Source: Mycolicibacterium stellerae (lineage in GTDB: Bacteria > Actinomycetota > Actinomycetes > Mycobacteriales > Mycobacteriaceae). From it: a stretch of 64,000 nt of DNA. Of this stretch, positions 38,662-48,700 are shown piece by piece. The notes below the pieces were generated by a model. The model worked only from the letters and a program-made list of their open reading frames with translations, had not been told where the DNA came from and searched no databases. Where the stretch lies: NCBI RefSeq assembly GCF_003719305.1, contig NZ_RARC01000010.1:62001-126000 (forward strand), written 5' to 3'. The translations under genes and the position numbers were made by a program. The stretch's first letter is position 1. Each line of letters opens with the position of its first letter.

Positions 38662-38755
38662 CAGGTAATAGTCGTGATCAAGTCGTGGTTCCGTAATTAC
38701 TGGGAAGGTAGATTCCGGTCGTGAAAGGGAAGGGTTTCCTATCCGACTGGTGAGC
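38639..38755 (-). promoter_or_regulatory. Conserved leader element, copy E (before the small-gene operon)
   Basis: Blocks in gene direction: GCTCACC, GGATAGGAAACCC, TTCCCTTTCACGACCGGAATC, TACCTTCCC, AATTACGGAACC, GATCACGACTATT, then ATGGCTACGTACTGGGAAGA. No Shine-Dalgarno sequence near ATG. The strongest match to copy B in the upstream half. Confidence 0.78.
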
Positions 38756-38916
38756 AGAACGGTATTGCCTGCCCACCACGAAGACTCCGCCGCAGATCCA
38801 ATCGGCACCGGGACGTGGGTAATTACCTTGTGAACTCGGCGACGTCGCAGCTCTGGTGGTGGCATGCGGTATCGTCCCGCTGACGTCGGCGGGATTCAGT
38901 GATCCAGGAACCGTCG

Positions 38917-39321
38917 TCAGTACGACTGGCCGTTCGCGTATCGCTGTCGACGGAAATGGCGCCCCTTCCCACGGTTCCGACTCTTGTACGTAGCAAGCTG
39001 CGAGTCACAGTTGGGACAAACCAGCCGCAGGTTCTCCCGCCGGTTGTTCGTCGGGTCCCCGTCGATGTGGTCCAAGACAAGCGCGAGGGGCAGGTCCAAC
39101 CAGACGCTGGTTCCGCCGCAGATCGCGCAGCAGCCGGATTGAGCGTCGAGGAGGTATTGCCGAACGTAGTGGCCGCGGTAAGTGGCGATACACGCTGAGC
39201 CGGATTCGAGCCACCGATCCGTACTCGACTTGCGTCGAGCCGATGCCTGACAGGCATTGCTGCAGTATAGCTTCTGGCTGCGTTTGGAAAGTACGGTTCC
39301 GCAGCCGCGGCACTGTCTCAT
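38917..39321 (-). CDS. HNH endonuclease-like protein
   Basis: 134 residues. An N-terminal zinc ribbon (CRGCGTVLSKRSQKLYCSNAC) is followed by an HNH core: CCAICGGTSVW, LVLDHIDGDPTNNRRENLRLVCPNC. The DHIDG aspartate-histidine pair, the NNRREN asparagine and the CxxC pairs fit a working HNH nuclease of the kind common in phages and actinobacterial chromosomes. Ends in a basic tail. It sits between tRNA-Thr and leader copy E, on the same strand as both, and has no obvious Shine-Dalgarno sequence. Biological role here unknown. Confidence 0.85.
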   Translation of the reverse strand: MRQCRGCGTVLSKRSQKLYCSNACQASARRKSSTDRWLESGSACIATYRGHYVRQYLLDAQSGCCAICGGTSVWLDLPLALVLDHIDGDPTNNRRENLRLVCPNCDSQLATYKSRNRGKGRHFRRQRYANGQSY

Positions 39322-39369
39322 GAGCCGACGCTACGATCGGCCACCGACAAGTGCCCGCCGACGGAGTGG

Positions 39370-39441
39370 AGCCTCCTATCGGGATTGAACCGATGACATT
39401 CCGCTTACAAGGCGAACGCTCTACCACTGAGCTAAGGAGGC
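39370..39441 (-). tRNA. tRNA-Thr (anticodon UGU)
   Basis: Cloverleaf read on the minus strand: acceptor GCCTCCT pairs with AGGAGGC, the D arm is GCTC-AGTGGTA-GAGC, the anticodon arm TTCGC-CTTGTAA-GCGGA contains TGT, and the T arm is ATCGG-TTCAATC-CCGAT. All stems pair, with one T-G wobble in the anticodon stem. CCA is not encoded. Confidence 0.97.
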
Positions 39442-39464
39442 CTGCGGGCTCTGAGTTTATCGGG

Positions 39465-41144
39465 TCAGATGATCGGGTCGTCCTGCGGTCGCAGTAGTCG
39501 GAGCCAGCGGTAGCCGTAGGGCTCGAGGTCCAGCTCGATCCCGCCGTTTGCGTCCAGCTCGTGCTCTGAGAGGCCGTCGAGCAGATCGACAAGCTTGGAC
39601 CCAGGCGGTGCGTCCGCCAGCTCGATCGGCACTATGCAACCGTCGGAACCGAAATTGTGCAGTGCGACCATGGCCCAGCCGGACTCCTCCCGGCACACGT
39701 GCGCCAGCACCGCGCGGTTGGACTGCTTCAGCACCTCGGCGGTCGACCATCCGATCTCGGGCTGCGACCGGTAGGTGTAGATGAGGTCGCGCATGAACCA
39801 CCAGAAGGAGTCGTGGTCGCGTCGCTGGTCGGCCGCGTTGACCCGCTGCGGTCCGTACAGGCCGTCGGGCACGGGACGGCAGAGCTGTCGCTTCGACGCC
39901 TTCGAGAAACCCCCGTTGGGGCCGGCTGTCCACTGCATCGGCGAGCGCACCGCCAACCTGCCCGGGATGTCGAGATTTTCGGCCATCCCGATCTCTTCGC
40001 CGTAGAAGAGGACCGGGGATCCCGGCAGCGAGAATGCCAGCGAGTAGGCCATCTTCATCCGGTGTTCGTCGCCACCGACCATGGACGGCAGTCGTCGGCG
40101 CAGCCCACGACCGTAGAGCTGCATGTCCTTGTCGGGACCGAACGCGTCGAAAACCTCTTGGCGCTCATCGTCGGTGAGCTTGTCCAGAGTCAGTTCGTCG
40201 TGGTTGCGCACGAAGTTGGCCCACTGGCTCGTCATGTCGAGGCGCGGTCGCTGCTTGAGGGCTTTGGCGATCGGGCGGGCGTCGCCGCGGGCCAACGACA
40301 GGTAGATGTTCTGCATCCCGATGAAGTCGAATTGCATGTTGAGCCCGTCGCCGTCAGGGCCGCCGAAGAACGCCAGCTGGTCCTTGTAGGGCACATTCAC
40401 CTCGCCGAGCAGCACGGCGTCGCCGACGCGGCGGGTGACGAAATTGCGGACGTCGCCGAGGTACTGCTTCGGGTCGAACATGTCCGGGCTTCCCGGCACC
40501 GCATCCTTGGCGAAAAGGAAAGGGACGGCGTCGACCCTGAAACCGGACACCCCGAGCTCCAGCCAGAACCCGAGTGTGCGTGAAATCTCTTCCTGCACTT
40601 TGGGATTCTCGATGTTGAGATCGGGTTGATGTTTGTAGAAGTGGTGCAGGTACCACTCGTTCGTCTTGGCGTCACGCTCCCAGATGCTGTTCTCCTGGTC
40701 GGGGAAGACGACGTCCTTCGCGCTCGACTTCGGCTTGGTCGCGCTCCACACGTAATAGTCCCGGTACGGGTCCTCCTTGCTGCGCCGCGCGGACTTGAAC
40801 CACGGGTGCCGGTCCGACGTGTGGTTCATGACGAAGTCGATGATCACCCGTATGCCACTTGCCCGAGCCGTGCGGACAAGTTCGACGAAGTCGCCAAGGG
40901 TTCCGAGGCTCGGGTCGACGCCGAGGAAATCGGTGATGTCGTAGCCGTCGTCCTTGCGGGCGGTCGGATAGAACGGCATCAGCCACAGGCAGGTCACGCC
41001 GAGGTCGTAGAGGTATTCGATGCGTTCTGTCATTCCGCGGATGTCGCCCGTGCCATCGCCGTTCCAGTCGTAAAACGTCTCGATGTCCGCGCAATAGAAG
41101 ACCGCGTTCTTCCACCACAGGTCGCCGGTGTCGGCCGGCCTCAT
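39465..41144 (-). CDS. GH13 alpha-amylase-family enzyme, trehalose-synthase-like
   Basis: 559-residue GH13 enzyme. DVVFP and IDFVMNHTS precede GFRVDAVPF (catalytic nucleophile Asp), LLGEVNVPY (acid/base Glu) and FVRNHDELTL (third acid), with LPGSPVLFYGEEIGMAE after them. The opening WWKNAVFYCADIETFYDWNGDGTGDI resembles trehalose synthases and alpha-glucosidases. It lacks the long C-terminal kinase-like extension of some TreS fusions and might instead hydrolyse or transfer alpha-glucosides. ATG overlaps the stop of the LLM flavoprotein gene (ATGA), a pairing I remember from other actinobacteria. Confidence 0.88.
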   Translation of the reverse strand: MRPADTGDLWWKNAVFYCADIETFYDWNGDGTGDIRGMTERIEYLYDLGVTCLWLMPFYPTARKDDGYDITDFLGVDPSLGTLGDFVELVRTARASGIRVIIDFVMNHTSDRHPWFKSARRSKEDPYRDYYVWSATKPKSSAKDVVFPDQENSIWERDAKTNEWYLHHFYKHQPDLNIENPKVQEEISRTLGFWLELGVSGFRVDAVPFLFAKDAVPGSPDMFDPKQYLGDVRNFVTRRVGDAVLLGEVNVPYKDQLAFFGGPDGDGLNMQFDFIGMQNIYLSLARGDARPIAKALKQRPRLDMTSQWANFVRNHDELTLDKLTDDERQEVFDAFGPDKDMQLYGRGLRRRLPSMVGGDEHRMKMAYSLAFSLPGSPVLFYGEEIGMAENLDIPGRLAVRSPMQWTAGPNGGFSKASKRQLCRPVPDGLYGPQRVNAADQRRDHDSFWWFMRDLIYTYRSQPEIGWSTAEVLKQSNRAVLAHVCREESGWAMVALHNFGSDGCIVPIELADAPPGSKLVDLLDGLSEHELDANGGIELDLEPYGYRWLRLLRPQDDPII

Positions 41145-42142
41145 GCCATCGTCGCTTGTCGCTGCGGGGCCGCCGGCGACAGCTGGGGGAGCACGTGCTC
41201 GCCGAAGGCGTCGATGAAGGCCGCCTGCTCCTGACCGACGAAGTGCAGATACAGCTCGTCCCAGCCCTGGTCGACGTACTCGTGTAGCGAGGCGGCGTGT
41301 CGGCCCAGGTCGCTCGACACGTTCACCGATTTCCTGACTTGTTCAGGTGAGACGTCCTCGCTGATGACGTCGAACGTCTCCACCGTCTCGACGTCCCAGC
41401 ACGCGGGTGGGGCGAAGACGTTGCTTCGCCACTGGTCGTGGGCGATCGCCAGCGCTTCGTCATCGGTGGGCGCCCAGCTGAGGTGGATCTGCAGTCGGGC
41501 CGGCCCGCGACCACCGGCCCCTCGATACGAATCAAGGACCTCCTGCAGCGTCTCCTTGGACTGGTTCACGGTGACAAGCGCGTCCGCCCATGCGGCGTGA
41601 CGCGCCGCCGTCTGCGGGGTGACGGCCGGGCCGACGAGGTCTGGGACGGTGTCGGGCAGCGTCCACAACCGAGCCCGGTTGACGTGCACGAGGCCCTCGT
41701 GACTGACCTCCTCACCGGCAAGCAGCCGCCGGATGACGTCAACGCATTCGACTAGGCGTTGATCGCGAATCTCCTTGCGCGGCCAGACGTCTCCGGTCAC
41801 CCGCTCGTTGGACGCCTCGCCTGATCCGAGCGCCGCCCAGAACCGGCCAGGGAACATCTGCGCCAGCGTCGCGATGGCCTGAGCGATGATCGCCGGGTGA
41901 TAGCGCTGCCCCGGCGCATTGACAACGCCGAACGGAATGCTTGTCGTCGCGAGAGCGGCGCCGAGGAAGGACCAGGCGAAGCCCGATTCGCCCTGGCGTT
42001 CGCTCCATGGGCTGAAATGATCCGAGGACATCCCGGCCGTGAAGCCGGCGTCCTCCGCGTGTTGAACGTCCTTCAACAGCTGGGCCGGGCTGATCTGCTC
42101 GTGCGAACAATGGAAGCCGATGACCGTCATGCTCGACGGCAT
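41141..42142 (-). CDS. LLM-class flavin-dependent oxidoreductase
   Basis: 333-residue luciferase-like TIM-barrel protein. MTVIGFHCSHEQISP, SDHFSPWSERQGESGFAW, VVNAPGQRYHPAIIAQAIATL, FPGRFWAALGSGEASNE and the LRxxVDVIRRLLAG equivalent are typical of the coenzyme F420/FMN group. It resembles the subgroup I recall as 'probable non-F420 flavinoid oxidoreductase' (TIGR03885), so the cofactor is left open. MTVIG at 42130 is an alternative start four codons later that would match the family's usual N terminus. Forms a two-gene operon with the GH13 enzyme. Confidence 0.85.
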   Translation of the reverse strand: MPSSMTVIGFHCSHEQISPAQLLKDVQHAEDAGFTAGMSSDHFSPWSERQGESGFAWSFLGAALATTSIPFGVVNAPGQRYHPAIIAQAIATLAQMFPGRFWAALGSGEASNERVTGDVWPRKEIRDQRLVECVDVIRRLLAGEEVSHEGLVHVNRARLWTLPDTVPDLVGPAVTPQTAARHAAWADALVTVNQSKETLQEVLDSYRGAGGRGPARLQIHLSWAPTDDEALAIAHDQWRSNVFAPPACWDVETVETFDVISEDVSPEQVRKSVNVSSDLGRHAASLHEYVDQGWDELYLHFVGQEQAAFIDAFGEHVLPQLSPAAPQRQATMA

Positions 42143-42267
42143 ACCCGTTCTTGGACCGGCTTACGTCACCGTCAAGCAAGCTGCCGCCACGAGTGGACGA
42201 GAGCGTGGCCAGCGGAGCGCTGGGTCGACGGGGCCCGGTGCGAATAAGTGCAGCGTTATGTGTCGGG

Positions 42268-45200
42268 TCACCGCACCCGCACGCTGCGGACGGCGACGTG
42301 GTGATCGCCGAGAGTGAGCTGCCGCAGTGGTGCCTCGGCCAGCGCGGCGGGGTCACGCGGAGTGTGCACTACGGCCACCAACATGATGAGTGAGCCGGCG
42401 GGGACGCCAGCGCCGCCGAGGTTGACATCGAAACTGACCGACCGGGGGGCGCCTGCGCTGAGGTCGCCAGTGAGTGACCGTCGTGGGGTGGCCTGATCCG
42501 CCAGTCGCCACCCGCCGGCGAGCGCTGGGGCCGCTCCGTTCGTCAGCAGGTTGGTAATGCCTGCCGCCCAGCCGACGTTGGCAGGCAGCCATGTCGTCGA
42601 CGGCTTGCCCAGCCAACCGGTCACCCGCCGCCACAGCAGGGTGGCCTGTACGTCACCGCCGGCCTGATCGGGAAATCCCCTGTTGTGCAACAGAACATGC
42701 ACGGTGACCTGCCCACGAAGGACATCGACGCTCGGCTGATTGTCGCCCGCCACGGTCGGCGCCGGCGGCACATACTCGAGGAGGTCAGCCTCGGTCGGCG
42801 CCGCGGTGTCCCACGGCTGGCGGGCGAGGTTGGCGCCGGTGACAATGGTGGTCCAGACGCCTGCGGTGAGCCTGGGGTTGCCGCCGACGACGGGTCCTCC
42901 GTTCGCCTGAACAACGGTGTCGAAGTAGCGGTCCCACGTGCCGGTCGGCCGCGATCGCCGGTCGACATTGCGAAGCGCCACTTGGAAACGCCACAACCGC
43001 CAGAACCGCACGGGGTCGCCCGCGGGTGAGAGATTGGTCGCACGGGTCCACGGCAAGGTGCCGGGCGCGGCCATCGCACCCAATTTCGGATGCACCCGCA
43101 CATCGGGGCTGGCATGCCATGGATAGGTGGTCGGCACGGTCGCCGGCGGATGCGCAGGATCGGGAATGCGGGGTTCGAACGGTGCGACCAGCGACGTCGG
43201 CAGCGTGCGTCGGCTGTCGTAAGGGTGCACGCGCAGGTATGTGCGGTCGGCCACTGGGCCGGTGAGGTCGAGCTCCCACACGCCCCGCGCCTGGGTGGCC
43301 GCCCGCAACAGCCGGACCGGACCGTTGGAGTAGATGGCGAGGTCCTGCACCGCGACGTCGGGCAGGCCATTGTCGAGGCGGGTGAACGGCGTCCACACGG
43401 GGTCGTTGCCGTTGAAGGTCAGCGTCGAGCGGAACACGCCGATCGTGGTGCCCACGTACACCGTTTCGGGGTGCGCGGGCTCGACGGCGACGGCGACAGC
43501 GGCCGCGGTCGTGGATCTGCGCAGTCCGGTGCGGTGCCATTTCCCTGCGCCGTCGAACCACCACAGCTGTTCGTCGCCCTCGGCGGACAGGTCACCGGTC
43601 AGCGCGAGGTATACCGAGCCGTGCGCACCGCGCGCCGGGTCGTGCACCGCGAGGTCGTTGCATTTGTCGCTGGAGCTGACATCGGTCGACTTGCTCGGGT
43701 GGAACACGTCCTTCAGCGATATGTCGACGCGGGGCTGCCAGGCGCCTGCAACGCGGTCCAACCGATGCAGGCCGCGGGAGCACAGCACCCAGAGGCGATT
43801 CGGCGTGGCCCAGCGAAGAATCCGGATGGCCCCGCTACCGCCGGGGACAACGTCCTGCGCGAAATTACCCGCACCCGTCGGCGGGGTCGGCCGCTGCCCG
43901 GCCAGCGGGTCGGTATTCGTCGGCAGCGTGACCCAGCCGGTTCCCCAGTTCTCGCTGTACCAGACGCGGTCGGTGCCTACGGCCAACTGGTTGACTGCGC
44001 CGTTCACGATGGTCGCGGGCAACGAGTAGAACGAGGCGGAACTGTCCTCTGTCGCCCTGGCTGCCGCCGGCACCGGCTGGCCCGGCGGGGTCTTACCGTT
44101 GCTCCAGTCGGCGTCCGAGTACTGGGCGATGTAGCGCTCGGTCTGAACCTGGTCGAAAGCAACACCTCCGCCGTCGCCGCCCTGCTCCCAGCCCCATACG
44201 GTCTCGCCGATCCTGCGCTGGGTCGCGTTGTCCTGGGCGCCGAGTACGAGGGCCACGTCGTTGCTGGGATGGCCGGCCACGAATCCGGCTTCGGTCACCA
44301 CCAATCCGGTGTTGCGTGGGGTGAAGCTTCCCGCCGCACCTGCGGCGGTAGACACGAATACCCCACCGTCACAAGCCACCCACACCGACTGCCCGTCGTC
44401 GGTGAACCGGATCGCCAACACATCGGCGTGCACCTCCCGGCCGACGTAGGCGGCGGCCGCGGGGTAGGCGAAGTTCCCGGCAGGCAAGGCCGTGACGGCG
44501 TCAAGGTACAGCGAGGCGGCGGCGGTGTTGGGGAAGGTCGTACCAGCGAGCGCAATGCGGTTCGGTGCGGAAGGGTCAACGGCCACAGCGATTTTCGAGG
44601 AACTGATGTCGGCTGTGTTCCACAGGGTGGGGCCGTTGCGCACCAAGGCCAGCGTTACGGGCGCAGTGGTGGTGTCGATGCGCCACAGCCTCGACGACGG
44701 CGGCAGGGCGCCCACTCCCGCGGCGGCGGACCCGAGCGCCCACACCACGTCGCCCGTGGGCGACGCCGTCAACGCCATGGTCGTATGCGGGTTCGGGTTG
44801 CCTGCACCGTTCGGAAGCGGCACCTGGGTGAACACGTTGGTCCCGTCGATTCGAACATGCAGTTCTATGTCGTTGTTCGTCCTGCGGATGGCCACCCACA
44901 AGCGGCCGGGCTGCCCGCCCGCGGGCTGTGTCCACACGGCATCGACGCACGGCGCCGCGCTCTTGCCGTTCTTCGGGAAGCCGGCGACGGCATCCCACGA
45001 GACGTGTGGTCCTGCGCCTGCCGGCCGAGCGAACAATCCCTTGCTGGTCGCCGCCACCAGACCGGCGGCGCCCGGCTGCGCTACCACCCGAGAGACGGTC
45101 GCTCCCAACAGGTTCGTCGCCTCGACGACGAACGCCGGATCCGCGACGGGCTTGCTGGTGGGGTCGGTGCCGTGCAGCACACCAATGCCCACGAGCTGGT

Positions 45201-45711
45201 CGCCCGGCATCCCGTCGGTGAAGCCACCGCCCTCGCCGGTGCCCACCCAGACCTCATCCTTGGTGGGGTCGTCCGCCCCTGCCGTGACGCCCCACCGCAC
45301 CAACAAGCATCCCAACGCGTTGGGGCTGGCGAACGTGTCCCTCGCTGCGGGGTCGGCTGACCGGAAGCCGCCGAGCGGCCGCCAGGTCGCGCCGCGATCG
45401 TCGGTGTACCAGATGCCACCGGTTGCCGAAGCGGCGTACGCGCGTTGCCCAGCTTTCGGCTCCACCTGGACGTCTCGGACCCGGCCTGTCACACGCGGCG
45501 TGCCGAATTCGTCGCTTGACAGGACGGTGTGGGGGCCGACGGGAAACCATATGTCGGCGGCTCCACCCGCTCCGCCCGGTGCGGCCGCTGCGGCGCGGAA
45601 CAGCATCGCGGGTTGGCCGAGGCCGCGAGCGGCATTCCATCTGCGCCGCGCACCGCGGCCATCGCGCCTGCCGCCGGCGTTGCGCCCTGGCCAGCCGTAG
45701 GTGGATGTCAT
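42268..45711 (-). CDS. Large BNR/sortilin-like beta-propeller protein, 1147 aa
   Basis: 1147 residues, last gene of the six-gene giant operon. After a Gly/Arg-rich start, repeated blades of sialidase/VPS10-like type are visible: RAYAASATGGIWYTDDRGATWRPLGG at about residues 80-105, VWVACDGGVFVST and VYVGTTIGVFRSTLTF further on, with a GGDGGGVAFD and YIAQYSD segment typical of such propellers. A C-terminal region from about 900 looks like beta-sandwich domains. No signal peptide or membrane helix. ATG at 45711 overlaps the upstream stop (ATGA). Function unknown; propellers of this kind usually bind proteins or glycans. Confidence 0.8.
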   Translation of the reverse strand: MTSTYGWPGRNAGGRRDGRGARRRWNAARGLGQPAMLFRAAAAAPGGAGGAADIWFPVGPHTVLSSDEFGTPRVTGRVRDVQVEPKAGQRAYAASATGGIWYTDDRGATWRPLGGFRSADPAARDTFASPNALGCLLVRWGVTAGADDPTKDEVWVGTGEGGGFTDGMPGDQLVGIGVLHGTDPTSKPVADPAFVVEATNLLGATVSRVVAQPGAAGLVAATSKGLFARPAGAGPHVSWDAVAGFPKNGKSAAPCVDAVWTQPAGGQPGRLWVAIRRTNNDIELHVRIDGTNVFTQVPLPNGAGNPNPHTTMALTASPTGDVVWALGSAAAGVGALPPSSRLWRIDTTTAPVTLALVRNGPTLWNTADISSSKIAVAVDPSAPNRIALAGTTFPNTAAASLYLDAVTALPAGNFAYPAAAAYVGREVHADVLAIRFTDDGQSVWVACDGGVFVSTAAGAAGSFTPRNTGLVVTEAGFVAGHPSNDVALVLGAQDNATQRRIGETVWGWEQGGDGGGVAFDQVQTERYIAQYSDADWSNGKTPPGQPVPAAARATEDSSASFYSLPATIVNGAVNQLAVGTDRVWYSENWGTGWVTLPTNTDPLAGQRPTPPTGAGNFAQDVVPGGSGAIRILRWATPNRLWVLCSRGLHRLDRVAGAWQPRVDISLKDVFHPSKSTDVSSSDKCNDLAVHDPARGAHGSVYLALTGDLSAEGDEQLWWFDGAGKWHRTGLRRSTTAAAVAVAVEPAHPETVYVGTTIGVFRSTLTFNGNDPVWTPFTRLDNGLPDVAVQDLAIYSNGPVRLLRAATQARGVWELDLTGPVADRTYLRVHPYDSRRTLPTSLVAPFEPRIPDPAHPPATVPTTYPWHASPDVRVHPKLGAMAAPGTLPWTRATNLSPAGDPVRFWRLWRFQVALRNVDRRSRPTGTWDRYFDTVVQANGGPVVGGNPRLTAGVWTTIVTGANLARQPWDTAAPTEADLLEYVPPAPTVAGDNQPSVDVLRGQVTVHVLLHNRGFPDQAGGDVQATLLWRRVTGWLGKPSTTWLPANVGWAAGITNLLTNGAAPALAGGWRLADQATPRRSLTGDLSAGAPRSVSFDVNLGGAGVPAGSLIMLVAVVHTPRDPAALAEAPLRQLTLGDHHVAVRSVRVR

Positions 45712-48700
45712 TGCCCCGGCTCCGATGTCGGCGCCTGCCCCGGCCCCACCCGGATGTAGCCGTCCTGCACATGGGCGGGCTCGTCGGGCAGCAACGCCGC
45801 CTGCGTCGCGGCCAGTATCGGGTCGTCCTGCCAGGTGCCCGGACTGCTGCGCCGGGTAAACACCTGGTCGGTGCCGAACGCCGACGGTTTCGGCAGCCGG
45901 ACCTGATCGGTGTCGAGCAGGACCGGGCCGGTCCGCAGCGACGGCGACAGCCGGGCCAGCCCCGGCGCCACCCACTCGCGCGCGAGTGCAAGCGCCTTGC
46001 GGGGAAGCACACCGGACGTCAGATTGACCTGGCCACCCGGATGCATCAGCAGCATCAGATCGAGTCGCTGGCCGTAGTGCAGGCGCAACGTGTCCTCGGC
46101 GAGGACATAGTCGTGGTCGATGGGCACCGGCGCATCACCGGCATAGGGCTCCGGGCCTGCAGGCGCGGCCAGCGCGGCGACCACCTTGTCGACGACGTGC
46201 AGGCGGGTGAAGTCGTCGCCGACGAAGAAACCGATCAGACCGTCGTCGGTGCGGGTCAGTTCGCCGAGACGGACGGCGAACGCTTCAGCCGCCAAGGCGC
46301 GCTCGGCCGCGGTCCGTTCGGCCGCCCGCTGCGGATCCGAGAGGTCGAGGTCGGTTTCCGGCCGCAGGTCCAGCCACAGCCGAGCACGCACCAGGGCCAA
46401 CGGCCTGCCGACCAATCCGGCGATGTGCTCACTGCCCAACGCCGCGAACGTGTCGACGGTCCACAGCGTGGTATCGATGGCCCGCAGCGCGGCGGTCAGC
46501 GCCGACTCGGCCGGCTGGCCCGCCGCACGCGCGGCCACGTCGGCGGCCAGTAGGCCGGTGGCGAACCGGCCCATTCGCAGCGCCCCGCCCGTGAGGCCGA
46601 ACAGCGGGCCTGAGTCGGGCGGTCCAGGCCGGCCGGGGGCCATCTCCCACACGACGCGGTTGCCGACGGCTTCGTGGAACAGTTCGCCCACCGGTGCGCC
46701 CGCGGCGTCGAACACCTCGAGCGACTCGTCGAGATGGTCGGGCAAGACGAAGCCGGCCACCGGGTTGACGGTCCCCGACGGGTCGACCTGATCGACGCGG
46801 GCTTCCAGCGGATCATCGGCGCCGCCCGCTTCGACCAGGCGGAACATCCAGCGCGCCGGCCGGGGCAGGCGCGGCCGAATCCGCATCAAACCGGGCTCCC
46901 CTGCGCCGACGCGGGTGGCCGTCTCGGCGGTCGGCGCGGCGGGCACGTCGAGGGTGCGACCGTAGATGTCGAGCAGCCTGGCCTTCTCCACCCGGATGGT
47001 TCCTGAGGCGAGCGGAAGTGGCGCCCCGATGGGCGCAGGCGGCACCAGGGAGCCGCCGCCGTCGCGCTCACGCATCAGGCCGTCGGCGCTTACTTGCGGG
47101 CCGACACCGAGGAGTTGCATCCGGATGCCGTCGAGCGCCGCCGTCAGCACGTCGAGGTTCTCGACGGCGGCGGCCACCGCGGCCAGTCCGCTTTCGACAT
47201 CGTCGGGGACTTCGCCCATCCCGCCGGTCGATTTCTCCATGGCGTCCTCGGCGGCAAGGAAGTCGCGCACCGCCGACGCCAGAGTGTCCGCGGCGCCAGC
47301 GGTCAGCAGCGTCCGGCCGACGAACGTACGGGTCCTCGTCGCTGGCGCCGCCCCGTCGACGGGTTCGTAGTCGGCGGCGTCGAGTTGCCAATCGTCGAGG
47401 GTGACGGCGACCTCGGCGGTGGCTTCCCACTCCAGCCACGTCGGTGTCCACGGCTGCGACCATGCCGTGACCCCGACGGGCGATGGGTCGACGCCGATGA
47501 ACAGGGAGTGCCGCCACAGTTGATCGGCGATGTCGTGGCGATCGACGATCGCATCGGCCTCTTCGACGAATACCGACGTGGCCGCGTCGTAGGTGGCGGT
47601 ACTTCCGAAGCGCAACACCGCTTCCGCGTCCAACCGGGCCGCAACGGCGTTGGCGCGCAAGCCGGTCCGCTTGGAACCGCGGTCGGCGAGCCAGCGCCGT
47701 GTGTAGGGCGAATGCAGGACAGCCTCTTGTGCGAGGCCGAGCACTTCGGGCGGCAGCGAGCCGTTCCCCAGCGTCGGGAGCACGTCGCTGCCCCGCACCA
47801 CGCCTTTCAGTTGCCGGATCATCTGGTGTGGCCAGCGGCACCACAAGAGCCCGTCGGGGGAGAACCTGCCGTCGCCGCCGTGGCGCAGACTGCGCCCGCC
47901 GCCCTGCACGGCGACGAGCGGATCGAGGGGGAAGTGGAATACCGGCGCCGGCCGCGGAACGGTCCGCGGTTCGGTGTCGACCGGCGGGTCGCTTGCGCCG
48001 TCGGCGTCGCTCACCGCGTCTCGCACGCCGACCGACGTGATGAGCGCGTGCCGGTCGACGAAGAGTTGGGAGAGCCGGACCGACGGGACGGTGAAGACGG
48101 ATCCGGTCGCGGCCCGACGGGCGGCCTGGCGTGCACCGCGGCCGAGCTTGAGCGCGGCGCCGCTGCGCCCGGTGACAAGCCTGTCGTCGCCGCGATTGCC
48201 GCCGGGATACGACCCGAACGCGATGGAATGTTCGTGGTCTTCGGCGGCTGCCACCCCGTTGGGCTGGGTGAGATCGCGGAGGGTGTGGCTGGTGAATGCG
48301 GCCAGCAACCGTTCGGTGGCGCGACGGCCGTCGTCGTCGGCGGGGCCGAGCGCAGGCCCGGTCAGGGCGGCGAGCACGTCGTCATCGGAGAAGCCGAGCG
48401 CCATGCGCACGTCATCGGGGGCAGGCCGGTTGTCAGGGCCATCGTCGGGGCCCGTCTCCACGGGGACTCCGTAGACGCTGCCGTGCAGCAGGGTGGCGTG
48501 CGGCCACCACGGCTTGGCGGTCAGCACCGAATCGCCCGCCCGGACCAGCTCCGTCTGGACGGCCTCGGCCAGCGGGCTGACGGCGTGCTCGGCGACGCGC
48601 GGTATCGGTGTGGGCATTCGGTTGGTCGCGAATATGGTGGCCGATGGCAGGTTGACCGACAGGCGCAGCTTGGCCCTCGTGTCGCGGATGCGCTGATCGG

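Noticed and set aside
42209..42223. Terminator hairpin CCAGCG-GAG-CGCTGG after the giant operon
   Set aside because: Six-base stem with a three-base loop and no supporting tract; also close to the LLM gene start. Too weak to annotate.
43090..45360. 756-codon open frame on the plus strand, antisense to the propeller gene
   Set aside because: Arg/His/Gly-rich shadow of a high-GC gene; the minus-strand frame has propeller motifs and coupled neighbours.
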